This document shows, piece by piece, positions 62,361-64,000 of a stretch of 64,000 nt of DNA. The stretch is from Rhizobium leguminosarum. Lineage in GTDB: Bacteria; Pseudomonadota; Alphaproteobacteria; Rhizobiales; Rhizobiaceae. The stretch is from assembly GCF_001652265.1 (NCBI RefSeq), contig NZ_LWBS01000011.1, positions 62,001 through 126,000 of the forward strand, in the 5' to 3' direction. Below the pieces are notes generated by a model that saw nothing but the letters and a program-made list of their open reading frames with translations, searched no databases and had not been told where the DNA came from. The translations under genes and the position numbers were made by a program. Position 1 is the stretch's first letter. Each line of letters starts with the position of its first letter.

Positions 62361-62996
62361 ATGGCTGAAAACAAGCGGACGGAGACGACCGAAGGCAGGC
62401 GGGAACGCAAGCGGCGGCAGACGCGCGAGCGCATCGAGCAGGCGGCCATGACCCTCTTTCTGCAGCGCGGCTTCGAGGCTACGACGATCGAGGACATCAC
62501 CGAGGCGGCCGATGTCTCCAAACGCAGTTTCTTCGATTATTTCCCCTCCAAGGAAGAGGTGGTTTTCGCCTGGCAGGATGCCTTCGCCGATCGCCTGATG
62601 GCGGCGGTCGCGGCAAGGCCGGCGGCAGAATCCTCTGTCGCGGCGGTCGAGGCGGCGATCACCGCAACCGTCATCGCCTCCGTCGACGAGCCTGGCCTAG
62701 CGCTTGGCGAACTCATCCATCGCACGCCGGCGCTGAAGGCCCGCGACCAGCTGAAATATGCCAGGCTCGAACAGAAGCTCGCCGAGGCGCTGCTACTGCG
62801 CAAGGGAGGTAATCCGCTCGAGCGGCCCCGCATGCGCGTCCTTGCGGCCATTGTCATCGGTGCGCTGCGCGTCGGGGCTGAGCTCTGGCAGCTGCGCCCG
62901 CCAAGTGCTTCGCCGCAGGATTTCGCCCGGGAGATTTTCACCGACCTTTGGAAGATGCTGGCGGAATTCGGCGACGAGGCAAAGACCGGGCGTTGA
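62361..62996 (+). CDS. TetR-family transcriptional regulator
   Basis: 211 residues. N-terminal HTH (about 15-65): RERKRRQTRERIEQAAMTLFLQRGFEATTIEDITEAADVSKRSFFDYFPSKEE, split here by position for clarity: the recognition helix is KRSFFDYF. The C-terminal ligand domain has no family signature beyond TetR. It starts 20 bp after the methyltransferase gene on the same strand, so they are one transcription unit. The signal is unknown. Confidence 0.88.
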   Translation: MAENKRTETTEGRRERKRRQTRERIEQAAMTLFLQRGFEATTIEDITEAADVSKRSFFDYFPSKEEVVFAWQDAFADRLMAAVAARPAAESSVAAVEAAITATVIASVDEPGLALGELIHRTPALKARDQLKYARLEQKLAEALLLRKGGNPLERPRMRVLAAIVIGALRVGAELWQLRPPSASPQDFAREIFTDLWKMLAEFGDEAKTGR

Positions 62997-63105
62997 CGCG
63001 GGGCCGCCTGAGGCGGGCGCAGCCCAGCTTCGGGTTCCAACCGCCGTCGATCTGACGATTTCAGTCGTCCGCTTTTGGTCGGCTGCATAAGCCCGCAAAC
63101 AACAA

Positions 63106-63828
63106 TCAGGCAAAAACGATTTCATGGAGAGCGACGGCAACGAGGATCGCGCCGGCCACCGCCTCGATGGATTTCGAAACCACCGCCAGAAGCCTCGGCC
63201 GCGTGCTCAGCAGGCGGGCGAGCTGCTCGCGGAACATCACGGCGACGATTGCGACCGCCGAGAGCGTGACGCAGACCCCGAGCATCATCGACAGGGCAAA
63301 GAGCAGTCCGGTGATGACCACCTGATGGATCATCGCGAAGGTCATGACGAACAAGGTCAGAGGGCAGGGGATCAAGCCGGCCATGAAACCGACGGCGACG
63401 CCTTCGCCGCTTGAATGGGTGTGTGCGTGTCGGAAGAGGGCGCTCGATACCATCCACAGGCCGATGAGGCCGAGCAGGCCACGGCTGACGGCCTGAAGTA
63501 CGGGTGCCGACCCGGCATCGACGAAGGAATGCGAGACCAGAGGCAGCGCGAGCAGTGCGATCAGCACGGCCATGCTCACATGGGTGAACGACAGAGCTAT
63601 CGATACCAACAGCGCCTTGTGGGCCTTCATCGAGGATCCCGTGAGGTAAGTGGCGAGCACGGACTTGCTGTGCCCCGGCGTCAGGGCATGGGCTGCTCCG
63701 AAGGCGACGCCCATTGGAAGAAAGGTAAGGAAAGCAAACCAGCCGCCGCCAGCGGCGAACGACTTGATATGCTCTGCGAATGACAGGTAGATGTCGCGCT
63801 GGAATTCGATGATCTGCTGCCAGGGCAT
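63106..63828 (-). CDS. NicO-family nickel/cobalt exporter
   Basis: 240-residue inner-membrane protein with about six helices of the NicO/RcnA type that expels Ni or Co. Metal motifs: GAAHALTPGHSKSV (helix 2), HAHTHSSGEG (His cluster in a loop, about 134-141) and GLIPCPLTLFVM. The His-rich cytoplasmic stretch is shorter than in E. coli RcnA. Its start codon is 137 bp after the end of another minus-strand gene cut by the window edge. Confidence 0.87.
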   Translation of the reverse strand: MPWQQIIEFQRDIYLSFAEHIKSFAAGGGWFAFLTFLPMGVAFGAAHALTPGHSKSVLATYLTGSSMKAHKALLVSIALSFTHVSMAVLIALLALPLVSHSFVDAGSAPVLQAVSRGLLGLIGLWMVSSALFRHAHTHSSGEGVAVGFMAGLIPCPLTLFVMTFAMIHQVVITGLLFALSMMLGVCVTLSAVAIVAVMFREQLARLLSTRPRLLAVVSKSIEAVAGAILVAVALHEIVFA

Positions 63829-63964
63829 CAGGCCAGTCCCGTCGTCAAAACTGTAAGCAGGATATAGCGCCCCACTTTGGCGATGGCCACCGGCAGATCG
63901 GCAGGATCGAAGCGGCCGCCATTACCCACGAAGAATAGGCCGCCAGGTAACGTCCGTCACTTCC

Positions 63965-64000
63965 TCAAAGATATTTGGTGATCGTCTTGAACTCGTCGAT
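63965..64000 (-). CDS. 3' end of an unidentified upstream gene (cut by window edge)
   Basis: The last 11 residues of an open frame (IDEFKTITKYL then TGA) at the right edge, same strand as the NicO gene. Too short to identify. In many rhizobia the gene before nicO is an exported DUF1007-like protein, but this tail does not prove that. Confidence 0.4.
   Translation of the reverse strand: MDEFKTITKYL

Noticed and set aside
63829..63964. Short minus-strand frame (about 40 codons, ending TGATG at the NicO start)
   Set aside because: Reads LPGGLFFVGNGGRFDPADL but has no start codon with a ribosome site and no family; it may be a chance frame or a fragment.
1..64000. CRISPR array
   Set aside because: No regularly spaced direct repeats and no cas genes; the repeats found are palindromic and dispersed.

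Overview
The window is chromosomal DNA of a fast-growing rhizobium, most likely Rhizobium of the etli/leguminosarum group. The evidence is high GC, gene order (mutS / chimeric malic enzyme / olsB; sppA / lptC-lptA-lptB-rpoN-hpf-ptsN; def-fmt-truA-dapE-dapD; engB-yidC-rnpA-rpmH), a 518-residue RpoN, ornithine-lipid and phosphatidylcholine-type lipid enzymes, and dispersed palindromic intergenic repeats of a kind common in rhizobia. Species assignment is inference from gene order and protein character; no search was run.

Layout. 0-12 kb: 3' part of mutS (cut by the window edge), malic enzyme tme, an L,D-transpeptidase-like protein, olsB, a hybrid histidine kinase, the overlapping trio rlmI-like / TrmH-like / lspA, and a Nudix hydrolase. 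12-21.4 kb: CoxG-like and GNAT proteins, LapA-like membrane protein, ihfB, sppA, then the divergent envelope and nitrogen-control cluster lptC-lptA-lptB-rpoN, an EamA transporter that interrupts it, and hpf-ptsN. 21.4-28 kb: a large chemoreceptor, ribokinase, rmuC and a globin-coupled (HemAT-type) chemoreceptor. 28-35 kb: a 270-bp inverted-repeat element, then def and fmt-truA separated by a FitAB-type toxin-antitoxin pair with a perfect palindromic operator; a membrane protein, dapE, dapD and a LOG-family protein. 35-43 kb: EF-hand protein, pyrimidine 5'-nucleotidase, ada with an isocitrate-lyase-like partner, an FMN alpha-hydroxyacid oxidase, argB, and an ECF sigma / RskA-type anti-sigma / fasciclin operon. 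43-48 kb: repeats, a histidine-kinase remnant, cold-shock gene, engB, yidC-rnpA-rpmH. 48-52 kb: a second WEEF-tailed chemoreceptor, a histidine kinase and tRNA-Arg(ACG). 

52-60 kb, just after the tRNA, is the most accessory-like stretch: a class III cyclase fused to TolB-like and TPR regions, small secreted or DUF proteins, a winged-helix-like protein followed by three copies of a 14-bp palindrome, a cytokinin-dehydrogenase-like FAD enzyme beside a LysR gene with a large internal deletion, and a methyltransferase. No integrase or duplicated tRNA end was seen. 60-64 kb: three small exported proteins, a PmtA-like phospholipid methyltransferase with a TetR regulator, and a NicO-type nickel/cobalt exporter.

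How it fits together. Core informational and envelope operons (Lpt export, YidC/RnpA/RpmH, Def/Fmt/TruA, DapD/DapE, LspA/SppA) are intact. Accessory genes sit at their edges or inside them (EamA inside rpoN-hpf, FitAB inside def-fmt), often next to palindromic repeats. Sensory capacity is high: three chemoreceptors, two complete histidine kinases plus a remnant, one class III cyclase and one ECF/anti-sigma pair. No certain new system was found. The best candidates for follow-up are the decaying cytokinin-oxidase-like locus, the palindrome-associated DNA-binding protein, the FitAB insertion and the SigK/RskA/fasciclin-like operon.
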